A DNA stretch of 64,000 nt from Citrobacter sedlakii NBRC 105722 (GCF_000759835.1 NZ_BBNB01000013.1:62001-126000); one strand, 5' to 3'. Positions 9,194-18,484 are shown, numbered from the stretch's first letter. A program made the numbers and translations. The notes: generated by a model from the sequence alone, not told the origin.

Positions 9194-9742
9194 TCAGTGC
9201 CTGTTCTGGCGCTGCTTTTCTGCCACCTGTACGGCTATCTCCTCAGCGGACGGACTGTTAAAACCCGTGCTCCACCATAAATAGACTTTGTCATCGGGCA
9301 GGAAATAGACATGGAGATAATTTTCGCCCCACTGGCGCTGCGGCATGGGTAATATTTTTTTGTGGACTTCTGTACGCACCCCCGCTTTGTATTGCGCAAG
9401 TGTGTAATCGACAGTCCAGATAATTTCAGCCTTATCCCCGCGGATGCTGCCGCAGCAGGTTGATTTACCAGGACCAGTCCCGTAAGGATTACTTTTATCG
9501 CGTGCAAACGCATTTCCTCCCGCCACGCCATTTACGCTAAATCCTCTTATGGGCCTGTCGAGTTCACTGTGAATAATCAGCGTCACCGGCCCCGACGGTG
9601 GTCCCCAGACCGCCGCCCATACCGACCAGCCAAGATAAATCACCACCGGCAGTATCAGTGCTCCCCAGAGCCATTTTCCCCAGCGGGCATAACCCCGGTT
9701 AACCGCACCGTCTATTTTGGCGAATGCCTTAAAAAATCCCAT
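9194..9742 (-). CDS. DUF3304-like membrane-anchored protein, copy 2 (candidate immunity protein)
   Basis: 182 residues, paralogue of the genes on either side. Same start (MGFFKAFAKIDGAVNRGYAR), transmembrane segment and CCGS motif, with a longer loop containing DKSNPYGTGPG before it. The variable stretch lies between residues ~105 and 130; the C-terminus (from YLHVYFLPDDKV to RQNRH) is almost the same as copy 1, differing at one residue near the end. Fifteen bases separate it from each neighbour, so the three were made by tandem duplication. No lipobox is present. Confidence 0.7.
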   Translation of the reverse strand: MGFFKAFAKIDGAVNRGYARWGKWLWGALILPVVIYLGWSVWAAVWGPPSGPVTLIIHSELDRPIRGFSVNGVAGGNAFARDKSNPYGTGPGKSTCCGSIRGDKAEIIWTVDYTLAQYKAGVRTEVHKKILPMPQRQWGENYLHVYFLPDDKVYLWWSTGFNSPSAEEIAVQVAEKQRQNRH

Positions 9743-9757
9743 TTTAATCCCTCAGAA

Positions 9758-10306
9758 TCAGTGCCTGTTCTGGCGCTGCTTTTCTGCCGCCTGTACGGCT
9801 ATCTCCTCAGCAGACGGACTGTTAAAACCCGTGCTCCACCATAAATAGACTTTGTCATCGGGCAGGAAATAGACATGAAGATAGTTTTCACCCCACTCAC
9901 GTCCTGGCAAAGGAAGTGTTAACTTGCGGGTCTCTTTACGCAGCCCTGCGTCGTATTGGGCTCTGGTGGTACTGAGTGTCCAGATCACTTCCGCCTTATC
10001 CCCGCTGATGCTGCCGCAACAGGTGGCTGCACCGGGACCAGTCCCGTAAGGATTACTTTTATCGCGTGCAAACGCATTTCCTCCCGCCATGCCATTCACG
10101 CTAAATCCCAGAACAGGCCTGTCGAGTTCACTGTGAATAATCAGCGTCACCGGCCCCGACGGTGGTCCCCAGACCGCCGCCCACACCGACCAGCCAAGAT
10201 AAATCACCACCGGCAGTATCAGTGCTCCCCAGAGCCATTTTCCCCAGCGGGCATAACCCCGGTTAACCGCACCGTCTATTTTTTTATACGCACGGAAAAA
10301 TCCCAT
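9758..10306 (-). CDS. DUF3304-like membrane-anchored protein, copy 1 (candidate immunity protein)
   Basis: 182 residues, first of three tandem paralogues. Starts MGFFRAYKKIDGAVN, then shares the transmembrane segment and the proximal domain with the other copies and the C-terminal third with copy 2; residues ~105-130 are its own. It begins nine bases after the stop of the DUF4123 gene and should be translated from the same message. A periplasmic domain held by one membrane helix suits protection from a periplasmic toxin, but this is inference. Confidence 0.7.
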   Translation of the reverse strand: MGFFRAYKKIDGAVNRGYARWGKWLWGALILPVVIYLGWSVWAAVWGPPSGPVTLIIHSELDRPVLGFSVNGMAGGNAFARDKSNPYGTGPGAATCCGSISGDKAEVIWTLSTTRAQYDAGLRKETRKLTLPLPGREWGENYLHVYFLPDDKVYLWWSTGFNSPSAEEIAVQAAEKQRQNRH

Positions 10307-10315
10307 ATTCTGGTT

Positions 10316-11143
10316 TCATCCCTGACGTTGAATAATATTTTTGAATACTTGCTCCAGCGAGACTTTTCCCTGCGCAACATTTTCTAATGCAGAGTGCATA
10401 GCTCCTGACTCCAGTATTTTCTTGCCACCATTGAGATAAAAAAAGGCATACAGTTTTTGCTCTGCACCCATTTTCATCTTCGCTTCGCATGCCTTGTTCA
10501 GCGCTTTCTTGACCATATCGCGCTGTACACACGGAGAGAAATGCTGACTGGAGGGCAACTTTTGCCAGGCGGTTAATACACTGGTGACAACCGGGTCATC
10601 TGCGATGTATTGCCATTCTTCTTTATTCATCCGTATGGCGCTATCTCTGGCATTTATTACCCGCGAAGGGGGAATATTTACAGGCTGCCATCCATTCTCT
10701 TCAGGTGACCACCACTGAGAAACCCCTCTAAATAATATACTGTGCCATTCCCGATCGTTACGGCTCGCCAGCAGACTCATGACATTCCGGACATAAAAAC
10801 GCACTAATGACGCAGATCCATCGGGCGAAATAATTGTGCATGCAGCAGAAAGCTGAACGGCTAAAGCTCCGCCTGAGCGTGAAGAAGCGATAACAGCCGC
10901 TAAACCCGGCATGGAATCAATATAACGCTCTACCGCCTCCTTATTTTTTAAAGCGAACAACCAGGGTCCATAGTTTCTGAATTCTGCAAGTTGTGGATGG
11001 AGATAAAGCGAATACAGAGCCGATGCGTGTTCATTATAAAAAGTTTGAAAAGCATCCGGTGTTTGCGCGCCGCCTTCCAATAGCAGAAAGAGATGAGTGG
11101 TCGTTGATTCAGGTAGCGCCTGCATCATTTTTGTGGCATCCAT
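10316..11143 (-). CDS. DUF4123 domain protein, T6SS effector adaptor/chaperone
   Basis: 275 residues. The N-terminal half (THLFLLLEGGAQ at 16, FGxxLF-like WLFALKN near 62, VRNVMSLLA near 127, FRGVSQWW near 143) fits DUF4123 (Tap/TEC) adaptors, which load effectors on to VgrG. Its gene lies three bases after vgrG and before the DUF3304 genes, the normal place for an adaptor. The C-terminal half is helical and less conserved. Base composition is more AT-rich than that of vgrG. Confidence 0.82.
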   Translation of the reverse strand: MDATKMMQALPESTTTHLFLLLEGGAQTPDAFQTFYNEHASALYSLYLHPQLAEFRNYGPWLFALKNKEAVERYIDSMPGLAAVIASSRSGGALAVQLSAACTIISPDGSASLVRFYVRNVMSLLASRNDREWHSILFRGVSQWWSPEENGWQPVNIPPSRVINARDSAIRMNKEEWQYIADDPVVTSVLTAWQKLPSSQHFSPCVQRDMVKKALNKACEAKMKMGAEQKLYAFFYLNGGKKILESGAMHSALENVAQGKVSLEQVFKNIIQRQG

Positions 11144-11146
11144 TGA

Positions 11147-13486
11147 CTACGCTCCCTGAACAATAGCGTCGTTGGCTTTGATGGCATTGAGAAGACACTC
11201 AATACATATTGAGCCTCTAAGCGGCGGATACTGGCCGGGGATAAGCGGAATGGGTAACGGCATGGTGGCCGGAGCCGCCGCCATCGTCCGCTTCGTCCGC
11301 CGCAGGTACGTCCCCGTGGTGCCGTACTCGACTTTCCCCGCTTCCAGCCGCAGGTAGCTCCCGCCACCAATCAGCGTGATGCGTTTCTTCCCGGCAAACG
11401 TGATGTCACTTGTCGACGTCAGGATCAGTTTCTTCTCCGCAAAAAGCTCTATTTTCCCGTTCTGCGCCTGCATCTCCACCGGGCCTTCGCTGGCTTTCAG
11501 GCTCAATTGCCCCGTCCGGGCAAACAACCCCATTTTTTCACCCGCCAGCGCCGTCATGTTACCCATCACGCCGGCGCTGATATCTCCTCCGGCGTTGATG
11601 GCGACATTTTTTGTTGCGGTTATCTGCATATGTTCCCCGCTGGTCAGCGCCATCCCTTCGGGTGCGGAGAACAGCAGGGTTTCGTTCAGCGGCTTCAGGC
11701 GCTTTTCAAACATCTGTATCTGGCTTTCACAGTCAGCCTTCAGCGCCTGCGCCTGCTCCGCCGCCATCTCCAGTTGCTGAAGCTGTTGCAGGCAGATGTC
11801 GATTTCCTTAAGCGCGGTGTTCATATCCAGCACCTCGCCCTGTGCCTTCTGCTGCCCGTCCGCGGTGATAAAGAGCCCCTTCGCCACCCGTATCACACCG
11901 TATTCATCTGTCCGGAGTTCAAAGCCCTTACCGCGGGGCTTCTCCTGTGCATCCACCAGATGTCCGGAGTTCAACTGGGTCTTGCCGTACTCTGTGGCGA
12001 GTTTGATATGTTCTTTCTGGCGCTGGTCTTCCATCCGCAGCTTGTTGTTCGCGGGCGTGCGCAACACGTTGCGGGTATGGTTGTCGCGGGCAACATGATC
12101 CGGGTGCTCAGAATCATGCAGGGCGTAAGCGATATACGGCAGGTCGATGTCGCCGTTGCTGTACGCGATGGCCACTTCGGTGCCGTCGATAAGCGGCGTG
12201 TGCCAGCCGTACGTTTCCCCGGCATACGGCTTCGCCATCCGCAGCCACAGGTACGCGAAACCCTGCTCCGCATCGTTCCGGTCAAAGTCCAGCCTGACGC
12301 GGTAGCGGCCCTGTTCGTCCAGGTGAGCGTAAATGTCGTTCTTCTCCCGGCTCTCAATGCGGGCAGGCAGGGTGCCGTGTACTTCCGGGCGATGCGTTTC
12401 CGCCGGGCGGAAGCAGTAACGCTCCGTGTAGGGCATCCCGTCGACGGAAACATGCAGGCGGGTGTCACGGGCGGCGTGGTACTTTACTTCCGTTATCACC
12501 ATGCCGTCCCGGAGCGCGCGAATCACCTCCCCTTGCGGCTCCAGCACCTGGCCGGGCATCAGGCCGGCGGCGTTACTCTCAAGATGAATACAGGCCGACG
12601 CGTTCAGCTCGCGTTCATGGTGGATACGGGCATAAAAGGCGCCGGATTCGGTCTCCGGCTCCGGGTCAGTATCGTCGCCCGCCTCCCGGTACGGCGCGGC
12701 GTACCGGTAGTGCTCTCCGGTGGTCACCGCGTCACTGCGCACGCTCACCGTGGCGTCCATCGGTGTCCCGGCGGTGCGGTAGTTGTAATCCCGGGCGCTG
12801 ACCATGACTGGCACCGCCTGGTTCAGGGTGTACACGTCCCACACCGACTCCTCTGCCCCGTCATACAGCCCGGACGGTTCGCGGTACGGCAGGCTGACGT
12901 CAAATCGGTAGTTCAGCTGGCTGTCGGCAAAAATCACCACTTCGAGCCCGCGCGCCTCGTCCGTCTCCGTGCGCCAGAAAATCCCGACCTCTGAAAGTAT
13001 GCGCTGCACAAACTCCAGGTCCGTCTCCCGCCACTGGGTTATCAGTTCCCGCGCCGGGTACGTCCGCTCCAGGCGGAAGTCAAAATCCGCGCCTTCCAGG
13101 CCATGTCGGCGTAATACCTGCTCCACCACCTCCGGCACGGACTGGTGTTGGAAAATGCGGCACTGGCGGGTGCGGCTGAGCAACGCCAGGCGAGAGCTCA
13201 TCACCACCTGGTAATGCGACTGGTCGGCGGTGGTGGAAATCCACTCAAGACGGGTGATGATGCCGTGCACCGCCTTGCCGCTGCGCATGCGCAGGGTGGC
13301 GTGTTTCATCAGCGCGTCTTCCGGGGCGAGGTTGTTCTGCGGGGTGGTGAAGTCGATGGTCCAGCGGAATGGTTCGCTGAGGGCTTCGCGCCCGGTAAAC
13401 TTCAGTACATCCACTTTTACCGGGCTGTCGTAAATTTCCAGCAGATAGCGCGCCTGCCCGTCAAACAGCACTAGCCAGTTATCCAT
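11147..13486 (-). CDS. vgrG: VgrG/TssI, type VI secretion spike protein
   Basis: About 779 residues. The gp27-like part (to ~residue 380), OB-fold/gp5 part (around GRYRVRLDFDRND, residue ~400-470, and YSNGDIDLPYIAYALHDSEHPDH) and a C-terminal DUF2345 beta-helix region with the repeated LTSTSDITFAGKKRITLIGGGSY-type pattern are all present. A short tail (RGSICIECLLNAIKAND) follows, perhaps an adaptor-binding end. I chose ATG at 13486; the longer frame begins at TTG 13516 within what looks like a -35 box (TTGACC). No tss structural genes lie nearby, so this is an orphan cassette that must use an apparatus coded elsewhere. Confidence 0.95.
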   Translation of the reverse strand: MDNWLVLFDGQARYLLEIYDSPVKVDVLKFTGREALSEPFRWTIDFTTPQNNLAPEDALMKHATLRMRSGKAVHGIITRLEWISTTADQSHYQVVMSSRLALLSRTRQCRIFQHQSVPEVVEQVLRRHGLEGADFDFRLERTYPARELITQWRETDLEFVQRILSEVGIFWRTETDEARGLEVVIFADSQLNYRFDVSLPYREPSGLYDGAEESVWDVYTLNQAVPVMVSARDYNYRTAGTPMDATVSVRSDAVTTGEHYRYAAPYREAGDDTDPEPETESGAFYARIHHERELNASACIHLESNAAGLMPGQVLEPQGEVIRALRDGMVITEVKYHAARDTRLHVSVDGMPYTERYCFRPAETHRPEVHGTLPARIESREKNDIYAHLDEQGRYRVRLDFDRNDAEQGFAYLWLRMAKPYAGETYGWHTPLIDGTEVAIAYSNGDIDLPYIAYALHDSEHPDHVARDNHTRNVLRTPANNKLRMEDQRQKEHIKLATEYGKTQLNSGHLVDAQEKPRGKGFELRTDEYGVIRVAKGLFITADGQQKAQGEVLDMNTALKEIDICLQQLQQLEMAAEQAQALKADCESQIQMFEKRLKPLNETLLFSAPEGMALTSGEHMQITATKNVAINAGGDISAGVMGNMTALAGEKMGLFARTGQLSLKASEGPVEMQAQNGKIELFAEKKLILTSTSDITFAGKKRITLIGGGSYLRLEAGKVEYGTTGTYLRRTKRTMAAAPATMPLPIPLIPGQYPPLRGSICIECLLNAIKANDAIVQGA

Positions 13487-13597
13487 AACTAAGACCTGAT
13501 TTAAAATTGTGGTCAAATCAGGATAGTTGCATGCCGAAACAGTAGTGTAAATAGCTGAAACAGGAGTTAAATTCTGAAATAGTAGGGCTTTTTCAAA

Positions 13598-13915
13598 TTA
13601 CCAGCCCCTTATGCCGCGTCCGCGCCCGCCGCTGCGGGTAATACGTTGGTTCCTGGTTCGGGTTTTAATCACGCCGCTTTGCCCTTCCATCGCATCCCGG
13701 GCGTATATCACCAGGTGGATAATCGCGTTTTCCCGCTGGCTGACGTCAATCCATGCGGACCATGCCGGCGTTTGCGTCTCACTTTCCAGCGTAGAGCAGG
13801 TTATTGAAATCATGCGCCAGCCCGCCGTCAGTTGTCCTACGGCTTTCATTTTGTGGCTGTGTAGCAGCCCGCAAACTGCGACATCGTCTTCAGCCACCAG
13901 AATCACCGGTTTCAT
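13598..13915 (-). pseudogene. Relic of a hybrid sensor histidine kinase
   Basis: A 105-residue open frame joins short recognisable pieces of a two-component protein: a receiver start (MKPVILVAEDDVAV), then a dimerisation-helix piece (KMKAVGQLTAG, as in KMEAVGQLTGG of hybrid kinases, but without the following His), then an N-box-like piece (ENAIIHLVIYARDAM, as in ENALLNLAxNARDAM). The spans between them are far too short for the real domains. The phospho-accepting His and most of each domain are missing, so it cannot work as a kinase. It may still be expressed as a small protein. Lies between vgrG and fdhF. Confidence 0.55.
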
Positions 13916-14034
13916 CGCATGGTTCCATTAGGCAATTATGTTAAGTCTGCACCATTCTGTCGTCCGCACCAGCCGGCATGTTTTTTTTGCATGACGGAAA
14001 TTAAATCCATGTCACATCTCCTGCCCTTTCGACA

Positions 14035-14048
14035 CGTCAATTTTGACG
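14035..14048. promoter_or_regulatory. Inverted repeat upstream of fdhF, candidate FhlA activator site
   Basis: A perfect 6-bp inverted repeat, CGTCAA TT TTGACG, lies about 100 bases before the expected fdhF transcription start. E. coli fdhF needs FhlA bound at a site about that far upstream. Distance fits; I have not matched the exact FhlA consensus. Confidence 0.4.
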
Positions 14049-14119
14049 ATTGCCTGTTTTTCGTCAGGGTTTTGCCCAATAAAGGGTCGTAAAGTCAGGA
14101 AATACTCACAACAAAAACA

Positions 14120-14135
14120 TGGCATAGAAGCTGCA
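14120..14135 (+). promoter_or_regulatory. Sigma-54 promoter of fdhF
   Basis: TGGCAT-N5-CTGCA with the invariant GG (14121-14122) and GC (14133-14134) ten bases apart, the -24/-12 pattern of RpoN promoters. It lies 39 bases before the fdhF ATG. fdhF of E. coli is transcribed from such a promoter under FhlA control in formate, without oxygen or nitrate. Confidence 0.9.
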
Positions 14136-14173
14136 TAATGGGCAGGTAAGAACTGTTTAACTGGAGCAAAGTG

Positions 14174-16321
14174 ATGAAAAAAGTCGTCACGGTTTGCCCG
14201 TATTGCGCATCAGGTTGCAAAATCAACCTGGTGGTCGATAACGGCAAAATCGTCCGGGCTGAGGCAGCGCAGGGGAAAACCAACCAGGGGACCCTGTGTC
14301 TGAAGGGCTACTACGGCTGGGATTTTATTAACGATACCCAGATCCTGACCCCGCGCCTGAAAACCCCTATGATTCGTCGCCAGCGCGGCGGCAAACTGGA
14401 ATCCGTTTCCTGGGATGAAGCGCTGAATTATGTCGCTGAACGCCTGAGCGCCATCAAGGCGAAATACGGACCCGACGCCATTCAGACGACCGGTTCGTCG
14501 CGTGGCACCGGGAATGAAACCAACTACATCATGCAAAAATTTGCGCGCGCCGTTATTGGTACCAATAACGTTGACTGCTGCGCTCGCGTCTGACACGGCC
14601 CATCGGTTGCAGGTCTGCACCAGTCGGTCGGTAACGGCGCAATGAGTAACGCAATTAACGAAATTGATAACACCGATCTCGTGTTTATCTTCGGGTATAA
14701 CCCGGCGGATTCCCACCCCATCGTGGCGAATCACGTGATTAACGCGAAACGTAACGGCGCGAAAATCATCGTCTGCGATCCGCGCAAAATTGAAACCGCG
14801 CGCATTGCCGATATGCACATCGCGTTGAAAAACGGCTCGAATATCGCGCTGTTGAACGCCATGGGCCACGTCATTATTGAAGAAAACCTGTACGACCAGG
14901 CGTTTGTCGCTTCGCGTACGGAAGGCTTTGAAGAGTACCGTAAGATTGTCGACGGTTATACGCCGGAATCTGTTGAGGATATCACCGGCGTCAGCGCCCA
15001 CGACATTCGTCAGGCGGCGCGGATGTATGCCGGGGCGAAAAGCGCATCGATCCTGTGGGGCATGGGCGTCACCCAGTTCTATCAGGGCGTGGAAACCGTT
15101 CGTTCGCTGACCAGCCTCGCGATGCTGACCGGTAACCTCGGTAAGCCGAGCGTCGGCGTCAACCCGGTGCGTGGCCAGAACAACGTACAGGGCGCCTGCG
15201 ACATGGGCGCGCTGCCGGACACCTATCCGGGCTATCAGTACGTGAAGTTCCCGGAAAACCGTGAGAAGTTCGCCAAAGCCTGGGGTGTCGACAGCCTGCC
15301 GGAACATACCGGCTATCGCATCAGCGAGCTGCCGCACCGGGCGGCGCATGGCGAAGTGCGCGCGGCGTACATCATGGGCGAAGATCCGCTACAGACTGAT
15401 GCCGAGTTGTCAGCCGTGCGTAAAGCGTTTGAGGACCTGGAACTGGTTATCGTGCAGGACATCTTTATGACCAAAACCGCGTCGGCGGCGGATGTGATTT
15501 TACCGTCTACGTCGTGGGGCGAGCATGAAGGGGTCTTTACCGCCGCTGACCGTGGTTTCCAGCGCTTCTTTAAAGCGGTCGAACCGAAGTGGGATCTGAA
15601 AACGGACTGGCAAATTATCAGTGAAATCGCCACCCGGATGGGCTACCCGATGCACTATAACAACACCCAGGAGATCTGGGACGAGTTGCGTCATCTGTGC
15701 CCGGATTTCTACGGCGCCACGTACGAGAAAATGGGCGAACTGGGCTATATCCAGTGGCCGTGTCGCGACACGTCCGACGCCGATCAGGGCACCTCGTATC
15801 TCTTTAAAGAGAAATTTGATACCCCGAACGGTCTCGCGCAGTTCTTTACCTGCGACTGGGTTGCGCCGATCGACAAGCTGACCGAAGAGTACCCGATGGT
15901 GCTGTCGACGGTTCGTGAAGTTGGCCACTACTCCTGCCGCTCAATGACCGGTAACTGCGCGGCGCTGGCTGCGCTGGCGGACGAGCCGGGCTATGCGCAA
16001 ATCAACGCCGCCGACGCCGCGCGTCTGGGCATTGAAGATGAAGCGCTGGTCTGGGTTCATTCGCGTAAAGGCAAAATCATCACCCGTGCGCAGGTCAGCG
16101 AACGCCCGAACAAAGGGGCGATTTACATGACCTACCAGTGGTGGATTGGCGCCTGTAACGAGCTGGTTACCGAGAACTTAAGCCCGATTACCAAAACGCC
16201 GGAGTACAAATACTGCGCCGTACGCGTTGAACCGATCGCCGACCAGCGCGCCGCCGAGCAGTATGTGATTGACGAGTACAACAAGCTGAAAACCCGTCTG
16301 CGCGAAAGCGCAATGGGTTGA
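14174..16321 (+). CDS. fdhF: Formate dehydrogenase H, selenocysteine and molybdenum enzyme (UGA read as Sec)
   Basis: 715 residues when the in-frame TGA at 14591-14593 is read as selenocysteine at residue 140; the reading frame goes on unchanged on both sides (CCAR-V-U-H-GPSVAGL). FdhF oxidises formate to CO2 in the cytoplasmic formate hydrogenlyase complex. The N-terminal CPYCASGC-LCLKG cysteines bind one [4Fe-4S] cluster; the molybdopterin-binding domains run to the C-terminus. Near identity to the E. coli protein. Start ATG 14174 follows GGAGCAAAGTG. The in-frame stop is not a frameshift or decay. Confidence 0.98.
14591..14630 (+). promoter_or_regulatory. UGA(Sec) codon and SECIS hairpin in fdhF
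   Basis: Directly after the TGA comes the bacterial SECIS: a stem-loop whose apex contains GGTTGCAGGTCTGCACC, with the bulged T and GGTCT loop bound by SelB in E. coli. Its sequence is nearly unchanged from E. coli fdhF, so it should direct Sec-tRNA insertion when SelB, SelC and SelD are present (not in this window). Confidence 0.93.
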
Positions 16322-16356
16322 TTCTGACATGCCTTACCTGGCATGTTTAACGACAG

Positions 16357-16384
16357 CAGCCTCCTCCGTGGAGGCTGTTTTTTT
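16357..16384 (+). terminator. Rho-independent terminator of fdhF
   Basis: Perfect 8-bp stem CAGCCTCC/GGAGGCTG with loop TCCGT, then seven T. It lies 36 bases after the fdhF stop; a smaller hairpin (CATGCC...GGCATG, 16328-16345) precedes it. Confidence 0.9.
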
Positions 16385-16436
16385 ATCCAGACGATCTCTT
16401 TATACTGTCTTTTCCGTACCCTAACTAAAACGCAAA

Positions 16437-17126
16437 ATGAAACCACTTCTTGCATTGATGTTATTCATGACATTCTTTGCCCATGCTGCCGCCCCGGAAC
16501 CGGGAAGCCAGTATTTGCAGGCCGCAGAGGCAGGAGACAGACGCGCACAGTATTACCTCGCTGACAGTTGGTTTAGCTTTGGCGACTTAAGCAAAGCCGA
16601 ATACTGGGCGCAGAAATCCGCCAGTAATGGCGATGCCGACGCCTGTGCGCTACTGGCGCAAATCAAAATCACCAACCCGGTCAGCCTCGATTACCGTGAA
16701 GCGAAAACGCTGGCCGAAAGGGCGGCGCAAGCGGGCAGTAAAGCGGGCGAGATCACCCTCGCGCGGATTCTGTTGAACACCCAGGCCGGGAAGCCCGACT
16801 ACCCGAAAGCGATTTCCCTGCTGCAAAACGCCTCGCAAAATCTCGAGAGCGACGTGGCGGTTGATGCGCAGATGCTGCTTGGACTGATTTACGCCAACGG
16901 CGTCGGCATTCCGGCAGACGATGACAAAGCGACCTGGTATTTCAAACGCAGTTCCGCCATTTCCCGTACCGGCTATTCCGAATACTGGGCGGGAATGATG
17001 TTTCTGAACGGTGAACAGGGCTTTATTGAGAAGAACAAACAGAAGGCGCTGCACTGGTTGAATCTGAGCTGCACCGAAGGATTCGATACCGGCTGCGAGG
17101 AGTTTGAGAAGTTAACGAACGGGTGA
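16437..17126 (+). CDS. yjcO: YjcO, secreted Sel1-repeat protein
   Basis: 229 residues with a signal peptide (MKPLLALMLFMTFFAHAAA, cut after HAA or AAA near residue 18). The rest is helical Sel1-like repeats: AEAGDRRAQYYLADSWF, SASNGDADACALLAQIK, RAAQAGSKAGEITLARI, LIYANGVGIPADDDKATWYFKRS and EGFDTGCEEF. Such repeats usually bind proteins. Same neighbours as in E. coli, between fdhF and gltP, though here on the strand of fdhF. Function unknown. Confidence 0.9.
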   Translation: MKPLLALMLFMTFFAHAAAPEPGSQYLQAAEAGDRRAQYYLADSWFSFGDLSKAEYWAQKSASNGDADACALLAQIKITNPVSLDYREAKTLAERAAQAGSKAGEITLARILLNTQAGKPDYPKAISLLQNASQNLESDVAVDAQMLLGLIYANGVGIPADDDKATWYFKRSSAISRTGYSEYWAGMMFLNGEQGFIEKNKQKALHWLNLSCTEGFDTGCEEFEKLTNG

Positions 17127-17134
17127 TTCAGATT

Positions 17135-17160
17135 GCCGGATAACGCGATGCTTATCCGGC
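17135..17160. repeat. REP element between convergent yjcO and gltP
   Basis: GCCGGATAA...TTATCCGGC inverted repeat, the enterobacterial REP palindrome, in the 47-bp space between the two convergent stops. It may act as a shared mRNA 3' stabiliser. Confidence 0.85.
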
Positions 17161-17173
17161 AACCTGTTAACCG

Positions 17174-18484
17174 TTACTGGGCGGTTTTATCAAATTTGCC
17201 CAGCACCTCGCGCTCGTAAGCCAGCGCTTTCTTGCGGTCAAACTTGTGTTCCCACTTGGAAATGACCAGCACCGCCAGCGCATTCCCCACCACGTTCAGC
17301 GCGGTACGCGCCATGTCGAGGATACGGTCGACACCAGCGATGAACGCCAGACCTTCCAGCGGAATACCCACGCTGCCTAATGTAGCCAGTAGCACCACAA
17401 ATGACACGCCCGGCACGCCGGCAATCCCTTTCGACGTAACCATCAGCGTCAGCACCAGTACGATCTCCTGCCACAACGACAGGTCGATCCCGTACAGCTG
17501 CGCAATAAAGATGGCGGCAATACTCTGGTACAGGGTGGAACCGTCAAGGTTAAAGGAGTACCCCGTTGGCACGACGAAGCTGGTAATCGACGCTGGCGCG
17601 CCGTAGGCTTCCATCTTTTCGATGATACGCGGCAGCACACTCTCGGAGCTGGCGGTGGAGTAAGCCAGGATCAGCTCGTCTTTCAGAATGCGAATCAGGA
17701 TCCAGACGCTAAGTCCACACAGGCGCGCGACAATCCCCAGCACCACCAGCGCGAAGAACAGAATCGCGAAGTGAACCAGCAGCACCAGTTTTGCCAGCGG
17801 CCACAGGGAGGCAAAACCGAAGTTAGCGACGGTCACGGCAATCAGTGCGAACACCCCGACCGGCGCATAACGCATGACCATATGGGTGACTTTAAACATG
17901 GTTTCGGAGATGGAGCGGAACACCGTCACCAGCGGTTCACGGTGTGTGGCAGGCAGCGAAGAAAGCCCCAGGCCAAACAGTACCGAGAAGAAGATGATCG
18001 GCAGCATGTCGCCTTTCGCCATCGATGCCACGATGTTGGTTGGCACCAGCGAGAGTATGGTGCCCATCAGGCCATGCGCATGGCTCTGCACCTCCGCCGT
18101 CGTGTTCTGGTATTTCGAAATATCCACGGTCGCCAGTTGCGACATATCAATGCCGGAACCGGGTTGAAACACATTCGCCAGCGTGATACCCAGAATGATG
18201 GCGATGGTCGTGATCACTTCGAAATAGATAATGGTTTTGGCGCCGATACGCCCAAGCTGTTTGGCATCACCCACCCCGGCAATACCGACAATCAGCGTCG
18301 AAATCACGATAGGGACGACGATCATTTTGATCAGATGGATAAAGATATCCCCTGCCGGTGACAGCAGGTTAGCAATCAGCCATTCACGGCTGTCGCTGTG
18401 ATAGTGCAGGTAACTCCCCAGTAGAATGCCCAGCACCATGGCAATCAAAATCTGCCAGGCCAGGCTGAGTTTAAAACTTTTCAT
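17174..18484 (-). CDS. gltP: GltP, proton-glutamate/aspartate symporter
   Basis: 436 residues of the DAACS (SLC1) family; brings glutamate and aspartate in with protons across the inner membrane. Eight transmembrane helices plus two hairpins; motifs include AYSTASSESVLPR (hairpin 1), GYSFNLDGSTLYQS (TM7, NMD-type NLDGS) and TSKGIAGVPGVSFVVL (hairpin 2). ATG at 18484 gives the E. coli-like start MKSFKLSLAWQIL; a longer frame from 18502 has no support. It is downstream of nrfG on the same strand but 343 bases away, so has its own promoter. Confidence 0.97.
   Translation of the reverse strand: MKSFKLSLAWQILIAMVLGILLGSYLHYHSDSREWLIANLLSPAGDIFIHLIKMIVVPIVISTLIVGIAGVGDAKQLGRIGAKTIIYFEVITTIAIILGITLANVFQPGSGIDMSQLATVDISKYQNTTAEVQSHAHGLMGTILSLVPTNIVASMAKGDMLPIIFFSVLFGLGLSSLPATHREPLVTVFRSISETMFKVTHMVMRYAPVGVFALIAVTVANFGFASLWPLAKLVLLVHFAILFFALVVLGIVARLCGLSVWILIRILKDELILAYSTASSESVLPRIIEKMEAYGAPASITSFVVPTGYSFNLDGSTLYQSIAAIFIAQLYGIDLSLWQEIVLVLTLMVTSKGIAGVPGVSFVVLLATLGSVGIPLEGLAFIAGVDRILDMARTALNVVGNALAVLVISKWEHKFDRKKALAYEREVLGKFDKTAQ

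Noticed and set aside
11507-12994. 495-codon open frame antisense to vgrG
   Set aside because: Its codons are the mirror of a clear VgrG sequence; long antisense frames are common in GC-rich genes and there is no ribosome site or family.
14591-14593. In-frame TGA in fdhF read as a nonsense mutation splitting the gene
   Set aside because: The SECIS follows directly and residue 140 is the known selenocysteine position.
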